64,000 nucleotides of DNA from Bartonella sp. M0283 (GTDB taxonomy: Bacteria > Pseudomonadota > Alphaproteobacteria > Rhizobiales > Rhizobiaceae): NCBI RefSeq assembly GCF_016100455.1, contig NZ_JACFSK010000001.1, positions 620,001-684,000 on the forward strand. The letters are read 5' to 3'. This document shows, in pieces, positions 49,161-59,973 of the stretch. The position numbers and the translations under genes are program-made. Under the pieces are notes generated by a model. It made no database searches. It was given only the letters and a program-made list of their open reading frames with translations, and had not been told where the DNA came from. Each line of letters opens with the position of its first letter. Position 1 is the first letter of the stretch.

Positions 49161-50144
49161 TGCTTGCTCGATAATAAACAGCGATTGGCAACGAATGATT
49201 GATTGAAATTGGAAAAGCATTTTAAGTTCGTTGTTTTTCGTATTGGTCGGCGCAACAGAGAAGGAAGTAAGGCTCAACCAGCTTACTGAAAAGCTTAAAA
49301 ATGTTCCCGGAATTATCCTTGAAGTCTTCCTTCATAAAGTAAGGCGCCGTGGTGAAGAAAAACGTTTGTTTTGTTTACTGAACACTGAAAGTCGCGCTCG
49401 AGGGGTTGGTGAATATGAGAAGAATATTTATGGCCAATTCCGTTATTGATGTTTCAAGGCTCAAAATAACAAAGCGACTATGCAATCTTCGGTTTTGTCA
49501 TTTTTACAGAATGTAAGTATTTATCCCTTCGATAAAAACATAAATTTAATAAATTATTTTTAAATTTATTTTTGTTTTTATATATATAAATATATTTTTA
49601 TAAATTTCCATTATTTAAAATAAAACAAATATAATAAAAAATTTATTTCAATTATCTTTATCGCTAAAATTGAAAATATTACGTTTCAATTTGCTTGTAT
49701 GATGCGAATATGGTGGGAATATTGTATTTTACATTAATCCTGAATTGACAGAGCAAAAACAAGTCTGAAATGGGGCATGGAATTACTGGATAGTTACAAT
49801 CGTCGGCTGAGAAAAGGCAACAGTCGAAGGCACGGCAAAAATGATTTTATAAGGTGGTATGTCTCTGGTCTTTTAAAGAAAATTGAGGGAAGAATTTGCA
49901 GACGGGAAGCTGGTAACATGCCTTCGTTTGAACTGCGCTCAGCCAATTTCCTATATTTCCGATTTCTTTTACCCAAACAACCCGGTTGATAAATTGGATT
50001 TGATATCGTTCTTTTGCCAAAAATTATTAATAAGATAGAAATCGTTTGAATGAATGCCGGTAAGGATTTTACAGTTGCAGAAAAACTATCATCAAAAACC
50101 TCTATGGCAAATTGTAGGACATACACTGGTGTAAGGAAGAGATA
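49161..50144. other. AT-rich non-coding region before the Deg protease gene
   Basis: No supportable gene. Short frames at 49231-49449 and 49777-49989 have no recognisable motif or ribosome binding site. An AT-dense tract lies at about 49530-49690. Confidence 0.6.
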
Positions 50145-51539
50145 ATGAAACTTTTGTTTAAGATTATTGGCCTGTGCAGCTTTCTGGCACTCATCGGACC
50201 TCAAGCAAGCTTTGCAGAAGTTCCGCAGTCACAAGCTGAAATCAAATTGAGCTTTGCACCTCTGGTTAAAAAGACGGCGCCGTCTGTCGTCAATGTTTAC
50301 GCGGCAAGAATCGTTCGTGCCCGTTCACCTTTTGCCAATGATCCGTTTTTCGAACAATTTTTCGGGCAATCTTTACAAAACGCACCGTCACGTAAGCAAT
50401 CGTCGCTTGGTTCCGGAGTTATCGTTGATCAAAGCGGGCTTATAGTGACGAATTATCATGTTATTCGTGATGCCGACGAAATCAAAGTCGCTTTGTCCGA
50501 TGGACGCGAATTTGAGAGCAAAGTAATGCTGAAAGACGAGGCGACAGATATTGCAGTTCTGAAAATCACTCCGAAGGGAACTCCTTTTCCGGTTTTACCT
50601 TTGGGAGATTCGGATGCCGTTGAAGTGGGCGATCTTGTGCTTGCAATAGGTGATCCGTTCGGCGTGGGGCAGACCGTCACCAGCGGCATTGTTTCAGCAC
50701 AAGCCCGTACACGTGTCGGCATTTCCGATTTCGACTTTTTCATCCAGACAGATGCCCCAATCAATCCCGGCAATTCGGGCGGTGCATTGATTGATATGCG
50801 GGGTGAGCTCATCGGTATCAATACGGCCATCTATTCGCAGTCGGGTGGTTCGGTTGGAATCGGGTTTGCCATTCCGGCAAATCTTGTCAAAAGTGTTGTC
50901 GATTCCGTCAGACGAGGCGAGCAAACATTCGAACCACCTTACATAGGTGCCTCTTTCCAGCGTGTCACTGCCGATGTTGGCGAAGGATTGGGAATGCAAC
51001 AACCTTATGGCGCGATCATTACCGACGTTGCCAAGGATAGCCCTGCAGAAAAAGCCGGTCTGAAAATTGGCGACGTAATTCTGAAGGCCCAGAATGCACG
51101 CATAGATAATCCGGATAGTCTCGGTTACCGTTTGATGACTACAGGCATCGGCCATTCGCTTGATATCGAATATTTAAGAAACGGGAAAACCGAGAAAACA
51201 ACCATTGCTTTGACGGCTGTTCCAGAAAATCTGGTTTCCCGTCCGGAAAAACTTGGCGGTAACACTCCTTTTGCAGGCGCTGAAGTTATGACTTTGACCA
51301 AACTGAATGCCCGCCGTTTTCACGTCATGCCGAACACAGTCGGTGTCGTGATCAATGATGTTGAAGATAACAGCAATGCATCCGGTCTGTTTCAGAAGGG
51401 GGACATAATACACGGCATTAATGGTGTTGAAATAAAAACAGTTGCCGATTTGAAAAAAGTTCTTTCAAACGGCAATCCGCGTATCTGGCAACTCGAATTC
51501 GAGCGCAATGGCATGTTGGTTCGTCAATTTGTGCGTTGA
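50145..51539 (+). CDS. Periplasmic serine protease/chaperone, DegP/DegQ (HtrA) family
   Basis: 464 aa. The signal peptide is about 24 residues (ends SFA). The trypsin-like domain has the triad His105 (VTNYHVI), Asp135 (TDIAVLKI) and Ser211 (NPGNSGGAL). Two PDZ domains follow: about 262-350 (YIGASFQ... KAGLKIGDVIL) and about 375-460 (GLFQKGDIIHGINGVEI). It degrades or refolds misfolded envelope proteins, which fits the presence of large outer-membrane proteins. The loop between strands is shorter than in E. coli DegP, closer to DegQ. AAGGAAGAG gives the start. rarA begins 9 bp after its stop, so the two probably share a transcript. Confidence 0.93.
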   Translation: MKLLFKIIGLCSFLALIGPQASFAEVPQSQAEIKLSFAPLVKKTAPSVVNVYAARIVRARSPFANDPFFEQFFGQSLQNAPSRKQSSLGSGVIVDQSGLIVTNYHVIRDADEIKVALSDGREFESKVMLKDEATDIAVLKITPKGTPFPVLPLGDSDAVEVGDLVLAIGDPFGVGQTVTSGIVSAQARTRVGISDFDFFIQTDAPINPGNSGGALIDMRGELIGINTAIYSQSGGSVGIGFAIPANLVKSVVDSVRRGEQTFEPPYIGASFQRVTADVGEGLGMQQPYGAIITDVAKDSPAEKAGLKIGDVILKAQNARIDNPDSLGYRLMTTGIGHSLDIEYLRNGKTEKTTIALTAVPENLVSRPEKLGGNTPFAGAEVMTLTKLNARRFHVMPNTVGVVINDVEDNSNASGLFQKGDIIHGINGVEIKTVADLKKVLSNGNPRIWQLEFERNGMLVRQFVR

Positions 51540-51547
51540 GGTGACAG

Positions 51548-52867
51548 GTGACTAACGACCTTTTTACATCTGCTACAGATTCCGGGATGGATAAAACCAG
51601 GCCGCTTGCTGAAAGAATGCGGCCGCAACACCTATCGGAAGTTATTGGTCAGGACCATCTCACAGGGCCGGAAGGTGTGTTAACCCGAATGATCGCATCG
51701 GGTTCAATGGGGTCAATGATCTTTTGGGGGCCTCCCGGAACCGGAAAAACAACCGTGGCGCGCCTTCTTGCAAACGAGACGAAATTGGCTTTTGAACAGA
51801 TCTCGGCTATTTTTTCAGGCGTTGGAGAGCTTAAAAAAGTGTTCGAGAGCGCACGTGCAAGACGTATGTCTGGTAGGCAAACGTTACTTTTTGTTGACGA
51901 AATCCACCGCTTCAATCGTGCTCAACAAGACAGTTTTCTGCCGGTTATGGAAGACGGCACGGTCATACTCGTCGGTGCAACGACTGAAAATCCATCATTC
52001 GAACTGAATGCCGCTTTGCTTTCGCGTGCACGCGTTCTTACTTTTCATCCGCTTGATGAAGAAAGTCTGGCAACAATTCTTAAAAGGGCTGAAAAAATCG
52101 AGGGTAAAACACTCCCCGTTGGCGAGCGCGCACGGGAAATGTTGGTGCATATGGCGGATGGCGATGGACGTGCCGTGTTGACCATGGCAGAAGAATTGTG
52201 GCGGGCAGCGCGGTCGAACGAAGTTTTTGATGAAACAGAGTTGCAAAATATTGTCCAGCAAAGAGCAGCTATATACGACAAAGGTCAAGATGGGCATTAT
52301 AATCTGATTTCGGCTCTTCATAAATCGGTTCGCGGTTCTGACCCCGATGCGGCTCTTTATTATCTTTCGCGTATGCTGGATGCAGGGGAAAATCCACATT
52401 ATATCGGTAGACGCCTTGTGCGGATGGCGATTGAAGATATCGGACTTGCGGATCCGCAGGCATTGGTAATCGCCAATGCTGCGAAAGATGCCTATGACTA
52501 TTTGGGGTCTCCAGAAGGCGAACTTGCATTTGCTCAGGCCTGCATTTATCTCGCAACGGCGCCGAAATCGAATGCCGGCTATATCGCTTTTAAGAAGGCA
52601 ATGCGGTCAGCTCGCGAAAACGGCTCCTTAATGCCGCCAAAATATATCCTTAATGCTCCTACAAAATTAATGAAGCAGGAAGGTTACAGCGAAGGCTATC
52701 GTTATGATCATGACGAGCCGGACGCCTTTTCAGGTCAGGAATATTTTCCTGAAAAAATGGGGCATCAACATTATTATGACCCACCGGAACGGGGGTTCGA
52801 GCGTGAAATAAAAAAGCGCCTGGAATGGTGGGAAAGACTACGTAAAGAACGGAACAAAGAAAATTAA
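51548..52867 (+). CDS. rarA: Replication-associated recombination protein A (MgsA/RarA)
   Basis: 439 aa, GTG start at 51548 with GAGGTGACAG upstream. AAA+ ATPase: PLAERMRPQHLSEVIGQ start, Walker A GPPGTGKTT (about 61-69), Walker B LLFVDEIHRF (about 114-123) and sensor GATTENPSF. The C-terminal tetramerisation domain contains DGHYNLISALHKSVRGSD. Acts at stalled forks with RecA-related pathways. In many rhizobia it sits directly after a Deg protease gene, as here. Confidence 0.96.
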   Translation: MTNDLFTSATDSGMDKTRPLAERMRPQHLSEVIGQDHLTGPEGVLTRMIASGSMGSMIFWGPPGTGKTTVARLLANETKLAFEQISAIFSGVGELKKVFESARARRMSGRQTLLFVDEIHRFNRAQQDSFLPVMEDGTVILVGATTENPSFELNAALLSRARVLTFHPLDEESLATILKRAEKIEGKTLPVGERAREMLVHMADGDGRAVLTMAEELWRAARSNEVFDETELQNIVQQRAAIYDKGQDGHYNLISALHKSVRGSDPDAALYYLSRMLDAGENPHYIGRRLVRMAIEDIGLADPQALVIANAAKDAYDYLGSPEGELAFAQACIYLATAPKSNAGYIAFKKAMRSARENGSLMPPKYILNAPTKLMKQEGYSEGYRYDHDEPDAFSGQEYFPEKMGHQHYYDPPERGFEREIKKRLEWWERLRKERNKEN

Positions 52868-52979
52868 ATTTGGTATTAACGGATAAAAATTGAATTCATC
52901 TAGTGAAATCCGCTAAGCCACCCCTATAATCTCCGACAGGAGATTTACGCGAATCTACTCAAAACGGAGATTACAAACT

Positions 52980-53651
52980 ATGTTGAAAAAGTTGGGCATT
53001 CTTTTTCTATCTGCCAGTTTTTTGACCGCATGTGAAACGACAAATCCCTATACCGGCGAAAGTCAGGTATCTAAAACGGCAACCGGCGCAACTATTGGCG
53101 CTGTCGCTGGTGCTCTTGGTGGTTTGATGGTCGGCGGGTCGAGCCACGCACAAAGAAACGCTGTTCTGATTGGTGCGGGCGTTGGTGCACTTGGCGGTGG
53201 ACTTATAGGAAATTACATGGACCGGCAGGAAGCTGAACTTCGCCAACAATTGCAGGGCACTGGCGTATCGGTTACCCGTGTTGGTGATCAGATCCGGCTC
53301 AATATGCCGGGCAATATCACTTTCAATACCGATCAGGATTCAGTCAAAGGGCAGTTTTATCCGGTTTTGAATTCTGTTGCCATTGTATTGAAAAAATATA
53401 ACAAATCTCTGGTGGATGTTTTTGGTTTTACAGATTCGACCGGCAGCCTGCAGCACAATCAGGACTTGTCGCAAAGACGTGCACTTTCAGTTGCAAATTA
53501 TCTTAATAGCCAAGGCATTGATGGGCGGCGTCTGGCTGTTCAGGGATATGGACCTTCCAATCCGATTGCTTCAAACGATACAGTCGAGGGGCGCTCGCAA
53601 AACCGTCGTGTAGAAATCCAGATTGCTCCCTTGCGTCAGGACGGTTATTGA
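52980..53651 (+). CDS. OmpA-family lipoprotein with glycine-zipper domain
   Basis: 223 aa. The lipobox LTAC (Cys18) predicts a lipid anchor. A glycine-zipper membrane segment follows (TGATIGAVAGALGGLMVGG and VLIGAGVGALGGGLIGNYMD), then a C-terminal OmpA-like peptidoglycan-binding domain with FGFTDSTGSLQHNQDLSQRRA and NRRVEI. It resembles E. coli YiaD. It would tie the outer membrane to the cell wall. A small hairpin (AATCTCC-GACA-GGAGATT, 52928-52945) lies just upstream, and a terminator follows. Confidence 0.9.
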   Translation: MLKKLGILFLSASFLTACETTNPYTGESQVSKTATGATIGAVAGALGGLMVGGSSHAQRNAVLIGAGVGALGGGLIGNYMDRQEAELRQQLQGTGVSVTRVGDQIRLNMPGNITFNTDQDSVKGQFYPVLNSVAIVLKKYNKSLVDVFGFTDSTGSLQHNQDLSQRRALSVANYLNSQGIDGRRLAVQGYGPSNPIASNDTVEGRSQNRRVEIQIAPLRQDGY

Positions 53652-53675
53652 TTTTCCCGATCTGCTAACTTTTTT

Positions 53676-53707
53676 AAAACCGCCGCACAAATGGCGGTTT
53701 TATTTTT
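53676..53707 (+). terminator. Terminator after the OmpA-like gene
   Basis: A perfect 9-bp stem AAAACCGCC/GGCGGTTTT with an 8-base loop, then ATTTTT. Confidence 0.9.
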
Positions 53708-53729
53708 ACCCAGTTTATTTTCTTTAAGA

Positions 53730-53744
53730 GAACATTATTAGAAC
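53730..53744 (+). promoter_or_regulatory. LexA (SOS) box upstream of recA
   Basis: GAAC-ATTATTA-GAAC is an exact match to the alphaproteobacterial LexA operator GAAC-N7-GAAC. It ends 124 bp before the recA start. Confidence 0.75.
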
Positions 53745-53783
53745 AAAAATATTTAATCCAATAAAAACAATATATTATGCTAC

Positions 53784-53812
53784 TTGCCAAAAGAGAACAA
53801 ATAGTGTACAAA
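53784..53812 (+). promoter_or_regulatory. Candidate recA promoter with a second LexA-like box
   Basis: TTGCCA-17-TACAAA is a plausible sigma-70 promoter. A one-mismatch LexA box GAAC-AAATAGT-GTAC (53795-53809) lies across its spacer and -10. A TATAAT at 53818-53823 is an alternative -10. Confidence 0.5.
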
Positions 53813-53868
53813 CGCATTATAATTAAGTGCATGCTCTGGCTTCATATATTAGAAAAGGTTAGTGTAAG

Positions 53869-54951
53869 ATGTCACAGAATACATTGCGACTCGTTGAGGA
53901 CAAAACAGTGGATAAATCGAAAGCTCTGGATGCCGCACTATCCCAGATTGAACGTTCATTTGGCAAAGGCTCTATTATGCGCCTTGGCGATAATAAGCAC
54001 ATTGTCGAAATTGAAACAATTCCGACAGGTTCTTTGTCGCTGGATATTGCGCTTGGTGTAGGTGGCCTTCCCAAAGGGCGTATCGTAGAAATTTATGGAC
54101 CTGAAAGTTCCGGTAAAACAACTTTGGCTCTTCATACAATTGCCGAAGCGCAAAAGCGCGGTGGTATTTGTGCGTTTATTGACGCCGAACATGCTCTTGA
54201 CCCGGTTTATGCCCGCAAGCTTGGTGTCGATGTTGAAAATCTTCTCATTTCGCAGCCCGATACAGGCGAACAGGCTTTGGAAATTACCGACACATTGGTT
54301 CGCTCGGGTGCTGTTGACGTTCTGGTCGTTGACTCTGTTGCAGCTCTTACGCCGCGCGCTGAAATCGAAGGCGAGATGGGAGATTCACTTCCCGGTCTGC
54401 AAGCCCGTTTGATGAGTCAGGCTCTTCGCAAATTAACAGCTTCAATTTCCCGTTCGAATTGTATGGTTATCTTTATCAATCAGATTCGAATGAAAATTGG
54501 CGTTATGTTTGGTTCACCGGAAACGACGACGGGCGGCAATGCTTTGAAATTTTATGCTTCTGTTCGTCTTGATATTCGTCGTATCGGTTCGATCAAAGAT
54601 CGGGATGAAGTTGTAGGAAACCAGACCCGTGTCAAGGTGGTTAAAAACAAGCTTGCTCCCCCGTTCAAGCAGGTAGAATTTGATATTATGTATGGCGAGG
54701 GAATTTCCAAGTTGGGAGAACTGATTGATCTTGGTGTCAAAGTCGGCATTGTTGAAAAATCCGGCGCATGGTTTTCTTATAATTCCCAACGTTTGGGGCA
54801 GGGACGCGAAAATGCCAAACAGTTTTTGCGTGATAATAAGGAAGTTGCCGAAGAGATCGAGGCTGCCTTACGCCAGAACGCAGGTTTAATCGCAACCGAA
54901 CTGCTGGAAAACGGTGGCCCGGAAGCCGATGATGAAAGCGCAGCCGGTTGA
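53869..54951 (+). CDS. recA: Recombinase RecA
   Basis: 360 aa. Core motifs are intact: KGSIMRLGD, Walker [10 protein letters not shown] (about 77-85), the monomer-contact segment [12 protein letters not shown], Walker [11 protein letters not shown], loop L1 and L2 with [18 protein letters not shown], of which [11 protein letters not shown] is quoted. The C-terminus is acidic (EADDESA). Mediates strand exchange and LexA self-cleavage. Preceded by one exact and one degenerate LexA operator, so it should be damage-inducible. Confidence 0.98.
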   Translation: MSQNTLRLVEDKTVDKSKALDAALSQIERSFGKGSIMRLGDNKHIVEIETIPTGSLSLDIALGVGGLPKGRIVEIYGPESSGKTTLALHTIAEAQKRGGICAFIDAEHALDPVYARKLGVDVENLLISQPDTGEQALEITDTLVRSGAVDVLVVDSVAALTPRAEIEGEMGDSLPGLQARLMSQALRKLTASISRSNCMVIFINQIRMKIGVMFGSPETTTGGNALKFYASVRLDIRRIGSIKDRDEVVGNQTRVKVVKNKLAPPFKQVEFDIMYGEGISKLGELIDLGVKVGIVEKSGAWFSYNSQRLGQGRENAKQFLRDNKEVAEEIEAALRQNAGLIATELLENGGPEADDESAAG

Positions 54952-55072
54952 TCCGGTTTCGTTGAAACTGGCAGAGATAGGATAGGAAGATTTCCGGCTC
55001 GAAATTTTGTCGATACCAACGTGAAAACGTTTAAGAAATAAAGATTTCGGGGGCTGGTTCATGATTGAATAA

Positions 55073-55104
55073 GGGGCGTTAGCCGGAAGGCTGCCGCCCT
55101 TTTA
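55073..55104 (+). terminator. Terminator after recA
   Basis: GGGCG/CGCCC outer stem and AGCC/GGCT inner stem closed by GGAA, followed by TTTTATTTT. Confidence 0.8.
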
Positions 55105-55205
55105 TTTTACATAATTAAGTTAGCGATTAGGAATAATTCCGTTAGCATTGAAAATGAACATTGTTCGATAAAATTTGAATTGTAAGGGCTAGCTAATTAA
55201 GCAGG

Positions 55206-55241
55206 CTGGAAAAACCGACTGGAAAAACCGACTGGGAAAAA
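55206..55241. repeat. 13-bp tandem repeat
   Basis: CTGGAAAAACCGA occurs twice perfectly (55206-55218, 55219-55231), followed by a partial third copy. Confidence 0.85.
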
Positions 55242-56291
55242 AGGCCGGGAAAACAGGCGGAAAAAAATGGCTGGAAAAGTGGCTATGTCGGAGTGGCACG
55301 ACATTGTTCCGCCAAAATCATATTCGCTTTACGATGCTTGTGCGTGACAACACAGTTGTTCATGACGATTCTTCCCGCGTCGTTCGAAAAGCGTTTCTAA
55401 AATTCCTCAAAATCCTCAAAAATCCTCAGAATTCTTTAAAATTCTATGTATGGCTCTTTGTACGGCGTGTAGTACTTATACATAAATGAAGTGTTTGGAG
55501 TTTTGTCGTTATTGGTGCGAGGTGTCAGCTTTTTGATCGCATTTTGATCAAGTACCGTTGAACTCAGACTGAACAGAAAAAGTTCGACACCAGGAACTCT
55601 CTTATTCACTATTACCAATGGTTGTCTTTCTCTTAGCTCCGTAAGCAATTATCGCGGAATGAATGAGCCGTGTTCCAATTTTATGAATTGTTGTGCCCCG
55701 AGTTAAGCATTTGACCAACTGTTGCTGACAAATTCAAAAATTCGCGGATGAAAGTTTATCAGGTGCGGGTCAGTGTTGGTTTCGGGATTAAATAATGCGG
55801 GGGAAGAAGAACCGATTTGCGGTAGAAAATTGAAGAAAAACGAGTTTAACACAACGAAATGTAGCCGTAATTCAAAAAATTCCCTCTCACGCAATTCATC
55901 GAGGATATTTGGGTAACAGATTCCCACAAGAATTTATGTAATTTGGGAATTTGTGATAGAGCGGCCCTGACCAAAAACCGGACAATGGATAGCCATTGAA
56001 TTTAAGCGGATAAAATGTGTTCATCAGAAGTTGCTTTCGCTATCGCCCATTAAAGTCTTCGTGATAATGTTTGAATAAGCGCAATTTTTTTAAGCTCGCG
56101 ACATATATTTCAAGTGTTTTCATTTGATCTACTTTGCTTAAGCCAAAAAGCACCGGATATAGAATTCACATTGCGGGATTGGCGTGAAAAAGTGGTTTCC
56201 AGATTAGAGAATATGCTCTAAAAGGCAGACAATATATTTTTTAAAATCGGGCGGGCGAGATGAAGCTCTGCGGCGAATACAGGTGTCAGTG

Positions 56292-58958
56292 ATGAATAGT
56301 GTTAACGAGATCCGGTCAACATTTCTGGATTATTTTCATAGAAACGGACATGAAATTGTCCCATCCAGTCCTCTGGTTCCGAGAAATGACCCAACCTTGA
56401 TGTTTACCAATGCGGGAATGGTACAGTTCAAGAATGTGTTTACCGGCCTTGAACAACGTCCCTATAAAAGAGCAACGACGGCGCAAAAATGCGTTCGCGC
56501 CGGCGGTAAACATAACGATCTTGACAATGTGGGCTACACAGCACGCCACCACACGTTTTTCGAGATGCTTGGCAACTTCTCTTTTGGCGATTATTTCAAA
56601 GAACAGGCTATTTATTTTGCCTGGAATTTGCTGACCAAAGAATTCGGTCTGCCGAAAGAAAAGCTGCTCGTTACCGTCTATCATGAGGATGATGCGGCAG
56701 CCGAGCTATGGAAAAAGATAGCTGGTCTCACTGACGATAAAATTATCCGGATTTCAACCAGTGACAATTTCTGGGCCATGGGCGACACCGGTCCTTGCGG
56801 ACCATGTTCGGAAATTTTCTATGACCATGGTGATAAAATCTGGGGCGGAGTGCCCGGAAGCGCCGAGGAAGATGGTGATCGTTACATTGAAATCTGGAAC
56901 CTTGTTTTCATGCAATATGATCAGGTTACAAAGGACCAGCGTAATGATCTTCCGCGTCCGTCCATTGACACAGGCATGGGGCTTGAACGTATTGCTGCCG
57001 TGTTGCAAGGTGTTCATGATAATTACGACATTGATCTCTTCAAGACATTGATCCGCGCTTCCGAAGAAGCAACCGGCGTCAAGGCCGAGGGAGAATTCGT
57101 TGCAAGTCACCGTGTGATTGCAGATCACCTTCGGTCATCTGCCTTTTTGATTGCCGATGGCGTTTTGCCTTCCAATGAAGGGCGCGGCTATGTATTACGC
57201 CGCATTATGCGTCGCGCCATGCGTCATGCCGAGCTGCTTGGAGCCAAGGAACCGTTGATGTGGCGCCTTTTGCCAACTTTGATACGCGAAATGGGGCAAG
57301 CCTATCCCGAACTTATCCGCGCAGAAGCACTGATTTCGGAAACTTTGAGGTTGGAAGAAACACGCTTCCGGAAGACTTTGGAACGCGGTCTTAACCTTTT
57401 GAACGAGGCAAGCCACAATCTGAAATCGGGTGATCATCTTGATGGTGAAACAGCCTTCAAACTTTATGATACTTATGGTTTCCCGCTTGATCTTACTCAG
57501 GATGCACTTCGCCGCCGCAATATAACGGTTGATGTCGAAGCTTTTGACAAGGCAATGGAACGCCAGAAAGCCGAAGCCCGTGCCAATTGGGCAGGTTCCG
57601 GAGAAGAGGCAACTGAAACCGTCTGGTTTGCCGTTCGCGATCGCGTCGGCTCAACCGAATTTCTTGGCTATGAGACAGAAAAAGCCGAAGCAGTGATTAC
57701 TGCAATTGTGAAAGATGGCAAAATTGTCGATGGTCTGAAGGAAGGTGAACAAGGCGCATTGATCGTCAATCAGACACCTTTCTATGGCGAATCCGGTGGT
57801 CAGGTGGGTGATACCGGCGTAATTGCCGGCGAAAAGTTCTCGTTTAATGTGACCGATACACAGAAAAAGGCAAACGGTGTTTTTGTCCATATCGGTGTTG
57901 CCAAAAACGGCTCGATCAAGACAGGCGATGTTGTCGAGCTTGATGTAGACCAAAAACGGCGTCGTAAAATCCGTGCCAACCATTCGGCAACCCACCTTTT
58001 ACACGAGGCTTTACGCGAAACATTGGGTACCCATGTTGCCCAGAAAGGGTCGCTGGTAACGCCTGAACGTTTGCGTTTCGACTTCTCGCATCCGAAACCG
58101 ATGACAGCGGAAGAAATCAAACAGGTTGAAGATTTGGCAAATGAAATTGTTTTGCAAAACAGCCCTGTTACAACCCGTCTTATGAGTGTTGACGATGCTA
58201 TTGCCGAAGGTGCAATGGCCTTGTTCGGCGAAAAATATGGTGATGAAGTTCGTGTTGTTTCTATGGGGCAACGGGTTGACCCGACAAAAGTTGGAAACCG
58301 AGCATGGTCGCTTGAACTTTGCGGTGGTACCCACGTCAAACGGACAGGTGATATCGGGCTTATCCGCATTGTATCGGAAAGCGCAGTTGCTGCCGGTGTT
58401 CGCCGTATTGAAGCGCTGACAGGCGATGCCGCCCGCCACTATCTTGACGGACAAGATCAACGTGTTCACGAAATTGCCAATGCATTGAAGACAACGCCTC
58501 AGGAAGCACTGGAACGTGTCCATGTGCTTGTTGAAGAACGCCGCAAGCTCGAAAAAGAGCTGAATGAAGCAAGAAAGCAATTGGCCTTGTCCGGCGGGGC
58601 AAATGATCACGGCGAAGCCGATATCGAACAGATAGACGGACTAGCCTTTATGGGGCGTGTTGTTCACGGTATTGCGCCCAAGGATTTGAAGCCACTTGCA
58701 GATGCCGGCAAAAACAAGATCGGTAGTGGTGTTGTTGCCTTTATCGGTGTTTCGGAAGATGGCAAGGCGAGTGCCGTCGTCGGTGTTACCGATGATTTGA
58801 CAAAACAGTTCAATGCTGTCGAACTCGTCAAGGCATTGTCCGAAGTTCTGGGCGGTAAAGGCGGTGGTGGTCGTCCTGATATGGCCCAAGCTGGTGGACC
58901 GGATGGCAAGAAGGCAGATGATGCCATGAAAGCCTTGAGACAAAAATTACAGAAATAA
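56292..58958 (+). CDS. alaS: Alanyl-tRNA synthetase
   Basis: 888 aa from ATG 56292, matching the family start [15 protein letters not shown]; the in-frame GTG 9 bases upstream is less likely. The class II catalytic core has [21 protein letters not shown] and [11 protein letters not shown]. The editing domain carries the zinc and proofreading motifs NHSATHLLH (about 562-570) and CGGTH (Cys677). The C-Ala domain ends in the glycine-rich [16 protein letters not shown]. Charges tRNA-Ala and removes Ser/Gly mischarged on it. A terminator follows. Confidence 0.98.
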   Translation: MNSVNEIRSTFLDYFHRNGHEIVPSSPLVPRNDPTLMFTNAGMVQFKNVFTGLEQRPYKRATTAQKCVRAGGKHNDLDNVGYTARHHTFFEMLGNFSFGDYFKEQAIYFAWNLLTKEFGLPKEKLLVTVYHEDDAAAELWKKIAGLTDDKIIRISTSDNFWAMGDTGPCGPCSEIFYDHGDKIWGGVPGSAEEDGDRYIEIWNLVFMQYDQVTKDQRNDLPRPSIDTGMGLERIAAVLQGVHDNYDIDLFKTLIRASEEATGVKAEGEFVASHRVIADHLRSSAFLIADGVLPSNEGRGYVLRRIMRRAMRHAELLGAKEPLMWRLLPTLIREMGQAYPELIRAEALISETLRLEETRFRKTLERGLNLLNEASHNLKSGDHLDGETAFKLYDTYGFPLDLTQDALRRRNITVDVEAFDKAMERQKAEARANWAGSGEEATETVWFAVRDRVGSTEFLGYETEKAEAVITAIVKDGKIVDGLKEGEQGALIVNQTPFYGESGGQVGDTGVIAGEKFSFNVTDTQKKANGVFVHIGVAKNGSIKTGDVVELDVDQKRRRKIRANHSATHLLHEALRETLGTHVAQKGSLVTPERLRFDFSHPKPMTAEEIKQVEDLANEIVLQNSPVTTRLMSVDDAIAEGAMALFGEKYGDEVRVVSMGQRVDPTKVGNRAWSLELCGGTHVKRTGDIGLIRIVSESAVAAGVRRIEALTGDAARHYLDGQDQRVHEIANALKTTPQEALERVHVLVEERRKLEKELNEARKQLALSGGANDHGEADIEQIDGLAFMGRVVHGIAPKDLKPLADAGKNKIGSGVVAFIGVSEDGKASAVVGVTDDLTKQFNAVELVKALSEVLGGKGGGGRPDMAQAGGPDGKKADDAMKALRQKLQK

Positions 58959-58969
58959 TTGCTATAAAG

Positions 58970-58993
58970 AGCGGGCACTAGCCCGCTTTTTTA
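58970..58993 (+). terminator. Terminator after alaS
   Basis: A perfect 7-bp stem AGCGGGC/GCCCGCT with ACTA loop, then TTTTTT. Confidence 0.92.
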
Positions 58994-59973
58994 TTGTCTT
59001 ATGGGCTTACGATTTTATCGTTCTTCTCTGCAGTCATTCCGTCAAGACCGTAAAAAAGTTTGAAGCCGCTTCCGTTTTTGGGCTTCATATCATTTTAGTG
59101 AAATTGCGAGAGTGCGGGAAGCTCGCTTTGTGAGGCAATAGTGCCGATCTTAAAATGACACATGTTTTTGAGAGCAGGGCGCAACGGGCGGTTTTAGGCC
59201 TATTCAAGGGAATAGTTTAAGCGCGGCAAGACTTATAAAGTTGTTTTTTAGCGAACAATTAAACAGGATTTTCAAAATTTAAAACTTTGCCGGCTGATGG
59301 TGATCGTTCGTGAGAAATGACTTGCAAAGTTGCGAAATGCAACGAATGGTCATGACGGGCTTTGATCAACGAGTGATAATAGGTCCATACTTATCTTGCT
59401 CGATCATCGCTATCAAATGGAAGATTTGGAATAGCCATTGGTGCCGTTCGTATAGCGGGATTGAATAGCCCCATTTTTCATGCACCGGTGATAATTTCCT
59501 ATAGAGGGGTCCTCCGACAGTGGATGTATATATCGCTAATTGAACAGCGAGGTGTCTTACTGGCCTTTGATGGGCGGGATATTGCTGCCTTTACAGAGTG
59601 AAATCGGGTTTTCAGCTATTTATTGCCGGTTAATGCCGCTTGAAAAATGGAAAGCGGGTTACAAAGTGCAAGAACGGAAAATGTGTATTTTGGGCGTCAC
59701 CGTTACGTTTAGTTGGCTATTGCGGCTTCTCGTGAATGGAACAGGATTAAATTTATTGAAGGAATTTGGCTATTTCGCTCATGCGGTTATCCCATTCCGT
59801 TTCAACACATTTCTTTTATTAGTAAAACGTCGAGTGTTTTTCTTGCCCCGCAACTGGTCAATAGGGAATTCATTTAACCGATCTTATTGTGAAAACGGTT
59901 AATCCGGCGACATCGGATTTACCATCTTGAATCGTTTTTATAGTCAATGCGTTAAGCTACAAAATTGGTCGGT
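58994..59973. other. Intergenic region between alaS and ndvA
   Basis: About 1 kb of convergent intergenic DNA. A 120-codon plus-strand frame at 59540-59902 has no ribosome binding site and no recognised domain, so it is not called. Nothing else is seen. Confidence 0.55.

Larger units (their letters stand above)
54952..56291. other. Intergenic region between recA and alaS
   Basis: About 1.3 kb without a supportable gene. It holds the recA terminator (55073-55104), a 13-bp tandem repeat at 55206-55241 and a TCCTCAAAA-type microrepeat near 55403-55430. Minus-strand frames at 55436-55648 and 55703-55927 have no motif or ribosome binding site. Confidence 0.6.

Noticed and set aside
49231..49989. 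Two short plus-strand frames upstream of the Deg protease gene
   Set aside because: No ribosome binding site or recognisable motif, in AT-rich decaying DNA next to an IS relic.
59540..59902. 120-codon frame between alaS and ndvA
   Set aside because: No ribosome binding site or domain; composition like the surrounding non-coding DNA.
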